Part shown: in pieces, positions 36,470 through 46,900 of the stretch
How positions within the stretch are numbered: position 1 is the first letter of the stretch
How the letters are laid out: every line of letters starts with the position of its first letter
Assembly: GCF_017349355.1 (NCBI RefSeq)
Contig: NZ_JAFMPM010000004.1
Span: 89,579 to 153,578, forward strand
Source: Thiothrix fructosivorans
Lineage (GTDB): Bacteria > Pseudomonadota > Gammaproteobacteria > Thiotrichales > Thiotrichaceae
DNA: 64,000 nt
Direction of reading: 5' to 3'
Made by a program: the position numbers and the translations under genes
The notes under the pieces: model-generated
The model's input: only the letters and a program-made list of their open reading frames with translations
The model's database searches: none
What the model was told of the DNA's origin: nothing

Positions 36470-36865
36470 ATGTCAGGCAATATCTTTGTAGAAATCGTTG
36501 AAGAAATTATTGAAGTCTTTACAGGTGAGGAGTCCCCTGAAGAAGAGGCAGCAGCCGAAGAAGCGCCAGCCGAAGAGGTAGCAGCAGAAGAAGTTCCAGC
36601 CGAAGAGGTAGCAGCAGAAGAAGTTCCAGCCGAAGAGGTAGCAGCAGAAGAAGCGCCAGCAGAAGAGGCAGCAGCAGAAGAAGCGCCAGCAGAAGAGGTA
36701 GCAGCCGAAGAAGCTCCAGCCGAAGAGGTAGCAGCCGAAGAAGCTCCAGCCGAAGAGGTAGCAGCCGAAGAAGCGCCAGCCGAAGAGGCAGCAGCAGAAG
36801 AAGCTCCGACCGAAGAGGTAGCAGCAGAAGCTCCGGCAGTAGAAGACGAACACAAAGCTGTTTAA
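36470..36865 (+). CDS. Highly acidic repeat protein (A/E/P/V-rich)
   Basis: A 131-residue protein: about 20 residues of a possible amphipathic head (SGNIFVEIVEEIIEVF), then some ten tandem units of the type AEEVAAEEAP, ending with VEDEHKAV. Units are encoded by 30-bp DNA repeats with A/G-biased codons. There are no aromatic or basic residues in the repeat, so it should be disordered or extended and strongly negative. GAGGA lies 7 bases upstream and a good terminator follows, so it is probably expressed. Similar compositions occur in DNA mimics and cell-surface or polar proteins; no function can be assigned. Confidence 0.7.
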   Translation: MSGNIFVEIVEEIIEVFTGEESPEEEAAAEEAPAEEVAAEEVPAEEVAAEEVPAEEVAAEEAPAEEAAAEEAPAEEVAAEEAPAEEVAAEEAPAEEVAAEEAPAEEAAAEEAPTEEVAAEAPAVEDEHKAV

Positions 36866-36900
36866 TCATCAATTGATAGAGTAATAGAGAAACACTGGTT

Positions 36901-36936
36901 GTTGCCCCCGATGCTTGTCAACGGGGGCAACCTTTT
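36901..36936 (+). terminator. Rho-independent terminator after acidic repeat gene
   Basis: GTTGCCCCCG pairs with CGGGGGCAAC (10 bp) around an 11-base loop, followed by CCTTTT. Confidence 0.85.
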
Positions 36937-36968
36937 ACCTTGGTATGCTAGGTTTCAGTGTTAAGAAA

Positions 36969-36986
36969 AGTTTCTCATGTGAAACT
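36969..36986. promoter_or_regulatory. parS-like palindrome 5
   Basis: AGTTTCTCATGTGAAACT, one mismatch from perfect symmetry. Confidence 0.75.
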
Positions 36987-37017
36987 TCCCTGCCCTCTTA
37001 ATCCAAGCCTTCCTCTT

Positions 37018-38541
37018 TCAAGTCGTCAAAGACAAATTCCCTTGATTCCCTGTCAGCACCGGCAGAAATTCACCTAGGCCGCAGTTAGGTCCCGTGTATG
37101 CAGGGTTACGGGATACTGCTCCATCCTGTTCCATGTGCCGCAAGATCAGGTCTGCCATTGTCTGCCGCTCTACCTGATTGTTACCTACCTGCATTTTCTG
37201 GAGCGCTCGTTTAACACCGGGGCGGCTGGGACGTAACTGCCCTGCCCTTACCAGTTTGCACAGGGTCAGGTAGACCGACTCCGCTACCTGCACCTCACCC
37301 CCCTCTTCCGCCTTACCCGTAAGGTATTTGCCATCCCCTGTACCTACCGTACCTGACCCGCTATTGAGTGTACCGGTACGCTTTTCGTCCGTGCTTGCAC
37401 GCTGAACCTTACCCGTAAGGCCAGACAGGCTACCAGCCAATACGGACAAATCAGGGGTAACGCCGGACATTGGCTGAGCATAGCCGGGAAATGATACTAC
37501 TGGGCTATTACTGGAATAATCCATACGCATCCAGTCACGTGCAAAGTGATTGACTGGTAGCATTCCCGACAAGGGTTTGGTTGCGTCCGTATTCGTCCCG
37601 GAATTGGCGGGGACGGGCAGGGTAGATACAGCGGGGGCTGGTTCAAACACTGAACCGTCAGCGTTCAACCCCAGCAATTGCAGTGCTTTGCGATGGTTGC
37701 CAACATACGTGCCAATGAAATGGAAGATGTACTCAAACGTGCCAATGACCACCAGAGAAAACAGGAAAGAGGCCATGATGCCTTCAATGCCGAACAGGGA
37801 CTTTAACAGGCGGATCATGCCGTAATGCTTGTCTTCGTCGTACTCTAGAGTCTTGGCGTCTGCAATCGCACTGGATAGGGCAGAAGCATTGCCAGCTTGG
37901 TAAGTGGTCAGTTGTTCGCGGGCTGCCACCACACGGCCTTGAGCCTGAGCCAGATGGCTGCCTATGGTACGGGTGCTGTACTCACTACAGGTATGGCATT
38001 GGGATTTCTTTTGTTGCTCGGCTTCCCAGCGGTGTACTTCACCCTGAGCCTCTGCCAACGCTTGATGGGCAGGGGAGGGGGCTGCGGCCTTATCCGTCAG
38101 TTTGCCGATACTGCCCAATGCCGCCTGAAAGACAGGCGAGTTTTCAGAACGGTGGCGCACAGTGGCATCTTCCCGTTCCATGGATTGGGACACCTCGGAA
38201 AACAGGCCAAAGAAAACCACTACCATAGTGGCAATGAGTGCCGCAGGGCCTTTGTAACCGCTGGCATATAACATCCCTTGCCCGAACGTCACCACCAGTG
38301 TCAGGAGCAATCCCAGCCAAGCATTTACCCATTGTTCGCCTGTCCATAGGGAAGGGGTAAGATCCCCTCCCACAAAGTACTTCACTACAAACATGGCAGA
38401 AGCCAGAAACGCTGCTGTGCCTGCGAGCCACAACAGCCAGTTTGCTTTGGTGAGGTCATCCACCAACTGGCGGATGGATTTCATATCCTTCAATTCTTCC
38501 GGCTTGCCCCGTAAGGTATCCAGTTTTTCCATCATGATCAT
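37018..38541 (-). CDS. Large plasmid membrane protein, unrecognised
   Basis: A 507-residue protein with three N-terminal membrane segments (about 34-57, 72-94 and 97-117), a soluble helical domain of about 120 residues containing a CHTC pair, a fourth segment (GIMASFLFSLVVIGTFEYIF), then a polar tail. The last 80 residues (LTLCKLVRAGQLRPSRPGVKRALQKM) look like a small winged-helix or plasmid-specific domain. I start at 38541 (MIMMEKL), 8 bases after AAGGAG. A TATTGATA-type palindrome lies just upstream (38576). Function unknown; it could be an entry-exclusion, transfer or phage-defence effector. Confidence 0.65.
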   Translation of the reverse strand: MIMMEKLDTLRGKPEELKDMKSIRQLVDDLTKANWLLWLAGTAAFLASAMFVVKYFVGGDLTPSLWTGEQWVNAWLGLLLTLVVTFGQGMLYASGYKGPAALIATMVVVFFGLFSEVSQSMEREDATVRHRSENSPVFQAALGSIGKLTDKAAAPSPAHQALAEAQGEVHRWEAEQQKKSQCHTCSEYSTRTIGSHLAQAQGRVVAAREQLTTYQAGNASALSSAIADAKTLEYDEDKHYGMIRLLKSLFGIEGIMASFLFSLVVIGTFEYIFHFIGTYVGNHRKALQLLGLNADGSVFEPAPAVSTLPVPANSGTNTDATKPLSGMLPVNHFARDWMRMDYSSNSPVVSFPGYAQPMSGVTPDLSVLAGSLSGLTGKVQRASTDEKRTGTLNSGSGTVGTGDGKYLTGKAEEGGEVQVAESVYLTLCKLVRAGQLRPSRPGVKRALQKMQVGNNQVERQTMADLILRHMEQDGAVSRNPAYTGPNCGLGEFLPVLTGNQGNLSLTT

Positions 38542-38575
38542 CTCAAAAACTCCTTGTATTGTTCTGTCCATTGCA

Positions 38576-38593
38576 TATTGATAAATATCAATA
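38576..38593 (-). promoter_or_regulatory. TATTGATA palindromic operator
   Basis: TATTGATA-AA-TATCAATA, 35 bases upstream of the membrane protein start, the most complete copy of the motif seen in front of both parA operons. Confidence 0.6.
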
Positions 38594-38744
38594 CATGTTC
38601 ATCTATCCATCTAACTTTGTTTGTTTCTTGGTCAATTCGGACTATGGTTAATGCTATCAGGCTGTATAAAAATACAGCTCATGGTTATTCTCCAATGTAT
38701 TTGGAGATAACGGGGCAGGGTTCCCCTGCTCTGTCCCGTTCCTT

Positions 38745-39065
38745 TCACATCCATGTACCCAACAAGAACAGCACGGTGCTGAACCACAGTAAATGCCCAT
38801 CAGCTAGTGCTAAGATGGCGTAATACACACCACCTAAAATTACCAAACCAACCAACACGTAGGGAAAGTGCAGGGCAAACCCGGCAAAATTCACGCATTG
38901 CAGTAGTCCCGGTAAAGCCACCAGCAACAGCCAGACCAGTGCATCCCAACAGACCAGTACGAAGCGCAACAATGCACGTACCGGAATAGATGGCTTGTCT
39001 TCCGCACCAACGACAATCTCACTCATCACCAAGGCAGGGGAGGGCATTGCACTTAGCTCCATCAT
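38745..39065 (-). CDS. Small membrane protein
   Basis: A 106-residue protein with three hydrophobic segments (about 33-56, 64-84 and 88-105). Its ATG overlaps the stop of the O-like replication gene (ATGA), so it is translated with it. The family is not recognised. The 170 bases between it and the larger membrane protein hold only the operator at 38576. Confidence 0.6.
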   Translation of the reverse strand: MMELSAMPSPALVMSEIVVGAEDKPSIPVRALLRFVLVCWDALVWLLLVALPGLLQCVNFAGFALHFPYVLVGLVILGGVYYAILALADGHLLWFSTVLFLLGTWM

Positions 39066-40195
39066 GCGCCTACACTCCGTATTCCCCCGCTATCCACCGG
39101 GAGGTCTCTGTACCTGTCCCGCATCCACTGCGGGTTTGGTACGTCCCCTGCTAGCGTGCCAATCTTTTCCACTGTTCTTTGGCGCGGCAGCCGCATCTGC
39201 ACCCCTAGCTGGGTAGCCACCACATCCACCGGGAGACCTTGCAAATTGGCAAGCTGCTGTATCCAAGCCAGTTCACCTGCACGTTCCAATGCCACAGGAG
39301 AAACCTGCGAAGTACGTTCACGTAAACGTTGCTCACGCCACACTTGTGCTTCTGCTGTCACCAATTCCCCGTTACGTGCCGCCCGAACCAAGACCCGCAG
39401 GTAAGCCAAGGGCTTGCGCACTTTTCCGGCCTCCAGCCCCATCGCCAGTACATCCAGCACGGCTTGAGCGGTTTGCGCCGCAAGGCCACATAACAAGCTA
39501 GCCATCTCCTGCCGCATTCCCGCAACCAAACCATCAGGCCACTCCAGTCCACCCGACAGACGGGAAGCAGGACAGCCGGAATCTGTCGCTGATAGATCAG
39601 TATTCCCTGCAACGACCGAAATCCCGGTTACACCTAAACCACCGACAGGGGGATCAATCAGGGAAGATGGCTGAGGACAGGGCAGGGGGGCTGTACTGTT
39701 GTTGTGGTTGCTTTGTGTATGGTTACTTACTGTTGTGTCCTGTTTTGGGATGGTTTCCGGCCCAAATTGGGACGCAGGCACGCCCAAATCAGGCGGAATA
39801 GCGGTAGCCGCTGTGAGAGGAAGTTTCACATGTGAAACTTCTTTGGGAGGTTCCTCGGATAAGCCGGAATCTGTAGCACGAACAGGGGCAGGGGAGGGAT
39901 AAGCAGAAAAACCACCGGAAAGTTTTTCATGTAAAACTGCAAACCCCAGTACCTCCCCAAACTTCCCCGGCGCACTGACCAGCAGCCCCTTATCCACCAG
40001 CTCTTGCTTGGCTTGCCATATATGGTTGCGCTGTATCCCCGTCAACTGTGACAAGCGCCGGGCTGAGAGGTCATCCGCCAGCTTGCGGTAGCCGAGGGTC
40101 TGGCGCAGTACAGCGGCAAAGACTGCCCATTGGCGTTTGCCCAGATCGGCAGCAAGGGCAGCATCCAGAATAGTGACTAATTCTTTCATGCACAT
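39062..40195 (-). CDS. Phage O-like / plasmid replication winged-helix protein
   Basis: About 377 residues. The first 95 (RQWAVFAAVLRQTLGYRK, LSARRLSQLTGIQRNHIWQAKQELVDKGLL) match the winged-helix origin-binding domain of phage replication O proteins. A long Pro/Ser/Thr-rich linker and a helical C-terminus (ERAGELAWIQQLANLQGL) follow. Two parS-like palindromes (39822 and 39921) lie inside the linker coding region. The start is at 40195 (GGAGG just upstream) or 40189. It overlaps the HTH gene before it. It may be an accessory initiator. Confidence 0.7.
   Translation of the reverse strand: MCMKELVTILDAALAADLGKRQWAVFAAVLRQTLGYRKLADDLSARRLSQLTGIQRNHIWQAKQELVDKGLLVSAPGKFGEVLGFAVLHEKLSGGFSAYPSPAPVRATDSGLSEEPPKEVSHVKLPLTAATAIPPDLGVPASQFGPETIPKQDTTVSNHTQSNHNNSTAPLPCPQPSSLIDPPVGGLGVTGISVVAGNTDLSATDSGCPASRLSGGLEWPDGLVAGMRQEMASLLCGLAAQTAQAVLDVLAMGLEAGKVRKPLAYLRVLVRAARNGELVTAEAQVWREQRLRERTSQVSPVALERAGELAWIQQLANLQGLPVDVVATQLGVQMRLPRQRTVEKIGTLAGDVPNPQWMRDRYRDLPVDSGGIRSVGA
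39822..39839. promoter_or_regulatory. parS-like palindrome 6 (perfect)
   Basis: AGTTTCACATGTGAAACT, a perfect 18-bp palindrome inside the O-like gene. Confidence 0.8.
39921..39938. promoter_or_regulatory. parS-like palindrome 7
   Basis: AGTTTTTCATGTAAAACT, identical to the copy at 57968. Confidence 0.75.
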
Positions 40196-40566
40196 ACCCC
40201 CTCCAGCCGTTGGCCGGAACGCACAAAGGTATGCAGACGGATAAACTTCGCCACTTCCCAGACAGGGTAACGCACCGACCTGCCCGTTTTCTGGAACGGC
40301 AACACCGGGCAATTGGGGCGCAACTCCGCAGACACACAACGCCATTGCTCCAACGTGCCTTCAGACACATCCAGCACAACAGCCGTTTGACGCGTGGTAA
40401 GGGTAGGGGGGAGGGTATTGAGACAAAAGCCCAGTTCACGGGCAATCTGCACATACACGGCAATTTGTTCAGCCGTGAGACCAGGCCATTCCAGCAAGGC
40501 GGAATGCGGCAACTGCCCTGCACTCGATGACGATGCACAGGCATAACTAGGCAGCGTTTCTGACAT
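40186..40566 (-). CDS. Helix-turn-helix (excisionase/MerR-like) protein
   Basis: A 126-residue protein with a central DNA-binding segment: LTTRQTAVVLDVSEGTLEQWR near residue 57 and GRSVRYPVWEVAKFI, the pattern of excisionase/AlpA-like winged helices. AAGGAG lies 8 bases before the ATG. It is the first gene of an operon with the O-like protein and the small membrane protein. Its target is unknown. Confidence 0.7.
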   Translation of the reverse strand: MSETLPSYACASSSSAGQLPHSALLEWPGLTAEQIAVYVQIARELGFCLNTLPPTLTTRQTAVVLDVSEGTLEQWRCVSAELRPNCPVLPFQKTGRSVRYPVWEVAKFIRLHTFVRSGQRLEGVCA

Positions 40567-40705
40567 ACGCAGCTCTCCTTAAGTTTTTAGGTTTAGGTAA
40601 CAAGAGTACCGGGTGAACCTATCGCTCTTAAGGAAGCGACGCGCTTATTTCCGCCATTGGCGGTCTTGTATGCCACGCACACCCGGAAAGCCGGATTGTG
40701 GACAT

Positions 40706-40728
40706 AAAAAAACCGCTCAAGAAAGCGG
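40706..40728 (-). terminator. Minus-strand terminator beyond the CRISPR array
   Basis: On the minus strand CCGCT-TTCTTG-AGCGG is followed by seven Ts. With no gene between it and the array, it suits the end of the precursor crRNA transcript if the array is read on the minus strand. Confidence 0.65.
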
Positions 40729-40818
40729 CGGATTGTCCGCCTTAAGATGGGATAGGTGTCCCGTTCAGTTGTTATCAACGAGTGTAGGCGAGGGGAGGGG
40801 AGATGGCAAGGGGAGGGG

Positions 40819-40836
40819 AGTTTTACATGTAAAACT
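40819..40836. promoter_or_regulatory. parS-like palindrome 8 (perfect)
   Basis: AGTTTTACATGTAAAACT, a perfect 18-bp palindrome; the last one before the CRISPR locus. Confidence 0.8.
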
Positions 40837-40935
40837 TATCCTGCGTCAATTACGTTGTTCAGTTGATGCCAACCATCTTAGCCGGTTAATTGACGCGGGA
40901 TAGACCGCCAGATCGAGTACATCGGCGATATAACT

Positions 40936-43900
40936 CTCATAACCCCGCATGGGGATTCGTAACTGGGTAGTGGATACCGTACCGATACGGTGGTAGGCGT
41001 CTCATAACCCCGCATGGGGATTCGTAACCTTTAGCAGATGTCGGGTGCAGCGGAAGCCACGGATCTCATAACCCCGCATGGGGATTCGTAACCCCGTAAA
41101 CCACTTCTCGATAGTCCCAGTTAGATACTCATAACCCCGCATGGGGATTCGTAACCTGATTGTACCCGTTATAAAAGGAACACATAGCACCTCATAACCC
41201 CGCATGGGGATTCGTAACTTTCCGAGCGGGTAACAGTGGCAGAGGTCGAAGAGTCTCATAACCCCGCATGGGGATTCGTAACTTTCCGAGCGGGTAACAG
41301 TGGCAGAGGTCGAAGAGTCTCATAACCCCGCATGGGGATTCGTAACTTTCCGAGCGGGTAACAGTGGCAGAGGTCGAAGAGTCTCATAACCCCGCATGGG
41401 GATTCGTAACTTTCCGAGCGGGTAACAGTGGCAGAGGTCGAAGAGTCTCATAACCCCGCATGGGGATTCGTAACTTGCTCAATGCAGACTGACCCGATTG
41501 TGACATTAACCTCATAACCCCGCATGGGGATTCGTAACCTTGGTAGCCATTGCTGAACTTGCCAAAACCAACAACTCATAACCCCGCATGGGGATTCGTA
41601 ACTTGGTCGAATGCTAATGCTTACATGACATACCAGTCTCATAACCCCGCATGGGGATTCGTAACACTCACCTTCAGCGCACGGAGTTTCAAGGCACGGT
41701 CCTCATAACCCCGCATGGGGATTCGTAACGCAGCAGGTACGGTCATCCAATCGGCTGCGATCAATCTCATAACCCCGCATGGGGATTCGTAACCGAAACT
41801 GCTGTCCCGAGCCGACGGCGCATAGTGGACTCATAACCCCGCATGGGGATTCGTAACGGTGATGCGTCCAAACTGTTGCCGTTACTCGGAAACCTCATAA
41901 CCCCGCATGGGGATTCGTAACAAACACCTGATCGTTACTGACAGGTGTTTAAATTGTCTCATAACCCCGCATGGGGATTCGTAACTGCCGACCATGCTCA
42001 TACTGCCACCGTGATATTCAGCTCATAACCCCGCATGGGGATTCGTAACGGCACTAAGCGGAGGCGTGGAAGGAGCAGAAAGCATCTCATAACCCCGCAT
42101 GGGGATTCGTAACCCCCGCGTCTGTCACGATCAATATCATCGGGTACGCCTCATAACCCCGCATGGGGATTCGTAACCCCAGTCACTATTTGGCATACGC
42201 TCAGTAAAGCGAGGCTCATAACCCCGCATGGGGATTCGTAACTTCGTTCAAAGTTGACTCTGACTCTGTGATCTCATAACCCCGCATGGGGATTCGTAAC
42301 GATCTTGCCGAGTTCGACCGGCTCTAACAGTAGATACTCATAACCCCGCATGGGGATTCGTAACGCAGCTTAGACATCCCCTCTGATATTGAGGATGCGT
42401 CTCATAACCCCGCATGGGGATTCGTAACGCTTCCATCAGTCGCTCTTCATCCGTTGGCGGGGGTCTCATAACCCCGCATGGGGATTCGTAACATATGCCA
42501 AAGCTTTGGCATGGAGGGCTTGACGCTCTTCTCATAACCCCGCATGGGGATTCGTAACCGGATGCCTTCGCAGTGCTGGGTAAATATTTTGATGCTCATA
42601 ACCCCGCATGGGGATTCGTAACCCAAACCTGTGGATCGGCGACCGGCGCGTGATCATCCTCATAACCCCGCATGGGGATTCGTAACTTTCATTTTGGTTT
42701 TGAACGCCCGCAACTCTTGACGCTCATAACCCCGCATGGGGATTCGTAACTCAATGCTGCAAGCTGCTTATCGACATCCGCACCAACTCATAACCCCGCA
42801 TGGGGATTCGTAACTGCTGTCAATGCTGCTGTTATGTTCGGTGATGACATCTCATAACCCCGCATGGGGATTCGTAACAATGTTCGTGATTTGTTCGGTA
42901 ATGCTAGCCGGTCACTCATAACCCCGCATGGGGATTCGTAACGTCTTGCAGCTTGGCATCCATATTCATTTTTTGCCCCTCATAACCCCGCATGGGGATT
43001 CGTAACGATGCGTATCACCCTGTCGGTAAGCGCCCGTGTTCGCTCATAACCCCGCATGGGGATTCGTAACTCTTCCCCACTGGATGGAGAGAATCCCCAC
43101 TCAATGCTCATAACCCCGCATGGGGATTCGTAACGATCAGCTCTTGATTCGTGATAAAGCGCAATTGCTTCTCATAACCCCGCATGGGGATTCGTAACCC
43201 ATTATTCATTCCCCTTGTCCCCGCCATTTCTGGCGCTCATAACCCCGCATGGGGATTCGTAACGAAGGATGACTTCCCTCAGGCGTGCGCAGTGTCGAAC
43301 TCATAACCCCGCATGGGGATTCGTAACACACGATCAAGAAAAGATGAAGCGCGGGAACTATGGTCTCATAACCCCGCATGGGGATTCGTAACTACAACCT
43401 ACCCGAAAAACACCCAGTGTCAAAACTGCTCATAACCCCGCATGGGGATTCGTAACACGGCACACTCACGGTGCAGGTGCAGACCTACCAACCTCATAAC
43501 CCCGCATGGGGATTCGTAACGGCGGTGATGGCATCGAATCCAAAGGGCGTGCGCTGCTCATAACCCCGCATGGGGATTCGTAACTACAGGCTAGTTGCAC
43601 CACCAGCCGTTACTGTAGCCTCATAACCCCGCATGGGGATTCGTAACTTGCATTCCAGCGCCGGTCGAGTTCGTCACTCAGCCTCATAACCCCGCATGGG
43701 GATTCGTAACTAGGCGGTTTTTGTACTCAATCAAATTGTGCGGATTCTCATAACCCCGCATGGGGATTCGTAACCCCCCGCACTCAGGGCAGTCTCGGAA
43801 GTTCCAACGATCTCATAACCCCGCATGGGGATTCGTAACACTTGCGCATATCAGCGCGGATTTCGCGGTTGCGCTCTCATAACCCCGCATGGGGATTCGT

Positions 43901-46900
43901 AACTGAAAAATTCATCTTTTGCGGCTTGCGGCAGTTTGTCCTCATAACCCCGCATGGGGATTCGTAACCTGGATACTGGCGGCAAAAAACATTACTCCGA
44001 AACCTCATAACCCCGCATGGGGATTCGTAACTTACTCACCATTGGCAGAATCGCCATTGTCGGAAAATCTCATAACCCCGCATGGGGATTCGTAACTTTA
44101 GATAAGCGGCACGTCCGATGACTGCCCGCTTTTCTCATAACCCCGCATGGGGATTCGTAACATGTCAGCCCTCCGCTCCCATTTGCATGTAGATGTCTCA
44201 TAACCCCGCATGGGGATTCGTAACTTGGTGTCTAAGTATTCGATAAATTCCGCATAATACTCATAACCCCGCATGGGGATTCGTAACCAAAAGCGAGCAT
44301 GGCAGAGTCAGGCGACGTAAAAAACTCATAACCCCGCATGGGGATTCGTAACTGATATTGTTATCCGTTCCGATTCAGTCATTGGTCATCTCATAACCCC
44401 GCATGGGGATTCGTAACCTGGTTTAGCAGGGCAGTGGGGTCGCTTTTTAGGACTCATAACCCCGCATGGGGATTCGTAACGATCAGCGTTACCGCCGTGC
44501 CGATACCTACACCCGTCTCATAACCCCGCATGGGGATTCGTAACGTTACACGCTAGCTTGTATAAGAACGTTACCAAACGCTCATAACCCCGCATGGGGA
44601 TTCGTAACGATAGCAGGGATTACTATGTGATCGGGGCACTGCACCTCATAACCCCGCATGGGGATTCGTAACCAGTGCTGGCGGTCTAGTCAAAGACATT
44701 ATTGCCCACCTCATAACCCCGCATGGGGATTCGTAACGCATCCGGGCGATAGTCGCCTGAGCTTTAACGCGATCTCATAACCCCGCATGGGGATTCGTAA
44801 CCGGTCATTGTTGTATTGGCGGCGATGTCGACCGAATCTCATAACCCCGCATGGGGATTCGTAACTTTACACAAAACCTCACCGACTCACCCGCTCACGC
44901 GCTCATAACCCCGCATGGGGATTCGTAACCAGCCCTAGCTCCACGATGTCGTTCAGTTTCTCGTTCTCATAACCCCGCATGGGGATTCGTAACCGCCTGC
45001 GGCTGCATGAAGATCATTCAGAGAATAGTCTCATAACCCCGCATGGGGATTCGTAACGAAAAATCGTGGGAAGTACAAGAGCATTTGATCGACCTCATAA
45101 CCCCGCATGGGGATTCGTAACCTGCTGCTGGAGGCTGAAGTGGATGCGGCTATCCAGCCCCGCATGGGGATTCGTAACCCGTTCCGCGCTTTCCCCCGGA
45201 AACAGTTCCGCCCCCTCATAACCCCGCATGGGGATTCGTAACCAGCAAGTTAACTTTCCGCTGCAATGCTGACGTATCTCATAACCCCGCATGGGGATTC
45301 GTAACATGTCACAAGCAAAACCCGTATATATCCAAATCAACCTCATAACCCCGCATGGGGATTCGTAACCTATTGGTCGTCATTGCTATAAGCGCATCGC
45401 AGCAATCTCATAACCCCGCATGGGGATTCGTAACAAGCGTAAACGTTATTTGCTGATTTGTTTTTACGCTCTCATAACCCCGCATGGGGATTCGTAACGC
45501 TGATTGCGTGGCGCTAATACGCCATTTCCGCCGTCTCATAACCCCGCATGGGGATTCGTAACTAGGCTTGCGGATGCACGGCGCAGAAGGTGTATTTCCT
45601 CATAACCCCGCATGGGGATTCGTAACGCGATTAGCCACGGCAATCACTAACCCATAACTGCCTCATAACCCCGCATGGGGATTCGTAACTCGTGCCGCTT
45701 CCGCAGCGGCGTAGGTTTGATATTCTCATAACCCCGCATGGGGATTCGTAACGAATCCAGCGGTTTCCTGCAACAAATCAGTGTGCAGCTCATAACCCTG
45801 CATGGGGATTCGTAACACCGCCGAATCCAGCATCAGTGTATTGCGGCGGCGTCTCATAACCCCGCATGGGGATTCGTAACAGGCTAACCCAGCACCTAGC
45901 CGCCCTACTCAAACATCTCATAACCCCGCATGGGGATTCGTAACATCACTACCACGATGGAGCTAACTACCCACACTTGCCTCATAACCCCGCATGGGGA
46001 TTCGTAACTCAGTCACGCCAGATTCACCACCGACTAAATGTAATCTCATAACCCCGCATGGGGATTCGTAACTCAGTCACGCCAGATTCACCACCGACTA
46101 AATGTAATCTCATAACCCCGCATGGGGATTCGTAACCGGATTAATCGTATACATGCGTAGCTTGTTATCCTCTCTCATAACCCCGCATGGGGATTCGTAA
46201 CAGACTTAACCAATAAAGTTTACGGTGAGTTAGCCGTCTCATAACCCCGCATGGGGATTCGTAACTTTATTAACATGCTGAAAGGCGAACACATAGTTAG
46301 GCTCATAACCCCGCATGGGGATTCGTAACACGGATTTATTTTAAAACGCAATCACTGATAATCAAGCTCATAACCCCGCATGGGGATTCGTAACTATCCC
46401 GGATACATTAATATATGCTCCACGCCAAACCTCATAACCCCGCATGGGGATTCGTAACGGCTTGCTCAATCATTTCACTTTCTCCGGCTTGCTTCTCATA
46501 ACCCCGCATGGGGATTCGTAACCCATTCACTGTTAGGGCTTTGGGTGCAGAACATGATCTCATAACCCCGCATGGGGATTCGTAACGATAGATGTAGCCG
46601 TCGCCCATGCGGTAGGGGGTAGCCTCATAACCCCGCATGGGGATTCGTAACCTCCATCATCCTGTCAACAGGCCATGAAGTAACGCTCTCATAACCCCGC
46701 ATGGGGATTCGTAACCTTTTCTTCAGCGTAGGCTTTAGCTCCTACCGAAAGCTCATAACCCCGCATGGGGATTCGTAACATGTATAATTACTGGCGCACC
46801 GTCAGCACGGAAATCTCATAACCCCGCATGGGGATTCGTAACGTGAATCTGACGGCTCATACAATCTTTTAAACGGTCTCATAACCCCGCATGGGGATTC

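Larger units (their letters stand above)
40567..40935. other. Intergenic region between plasmid backbone and CRISPR array
   Basis: No gene is seen. It contains a minus-strand terminator (40706-40728), a GGCGGA/TCCGCC hairpin beside it, and parS-like palindrome 8 (40819). An imperfect inverted pair, GCGTCAATTA (40844) and TTAATTGACGC (40886), lies just before the array. Confidence 0.5.

Noticed and set aside
36427..36872. Three overlapping frames of 117-142 residues opposite and beside the acidic repeat gene, including Leu/Arg- and Ser/Ala-rich ones
   Set aside because: They are out-of-frame readings of the 30-bp repeat; only the plus-strand acidic frame has a ribosome site and a terminator.
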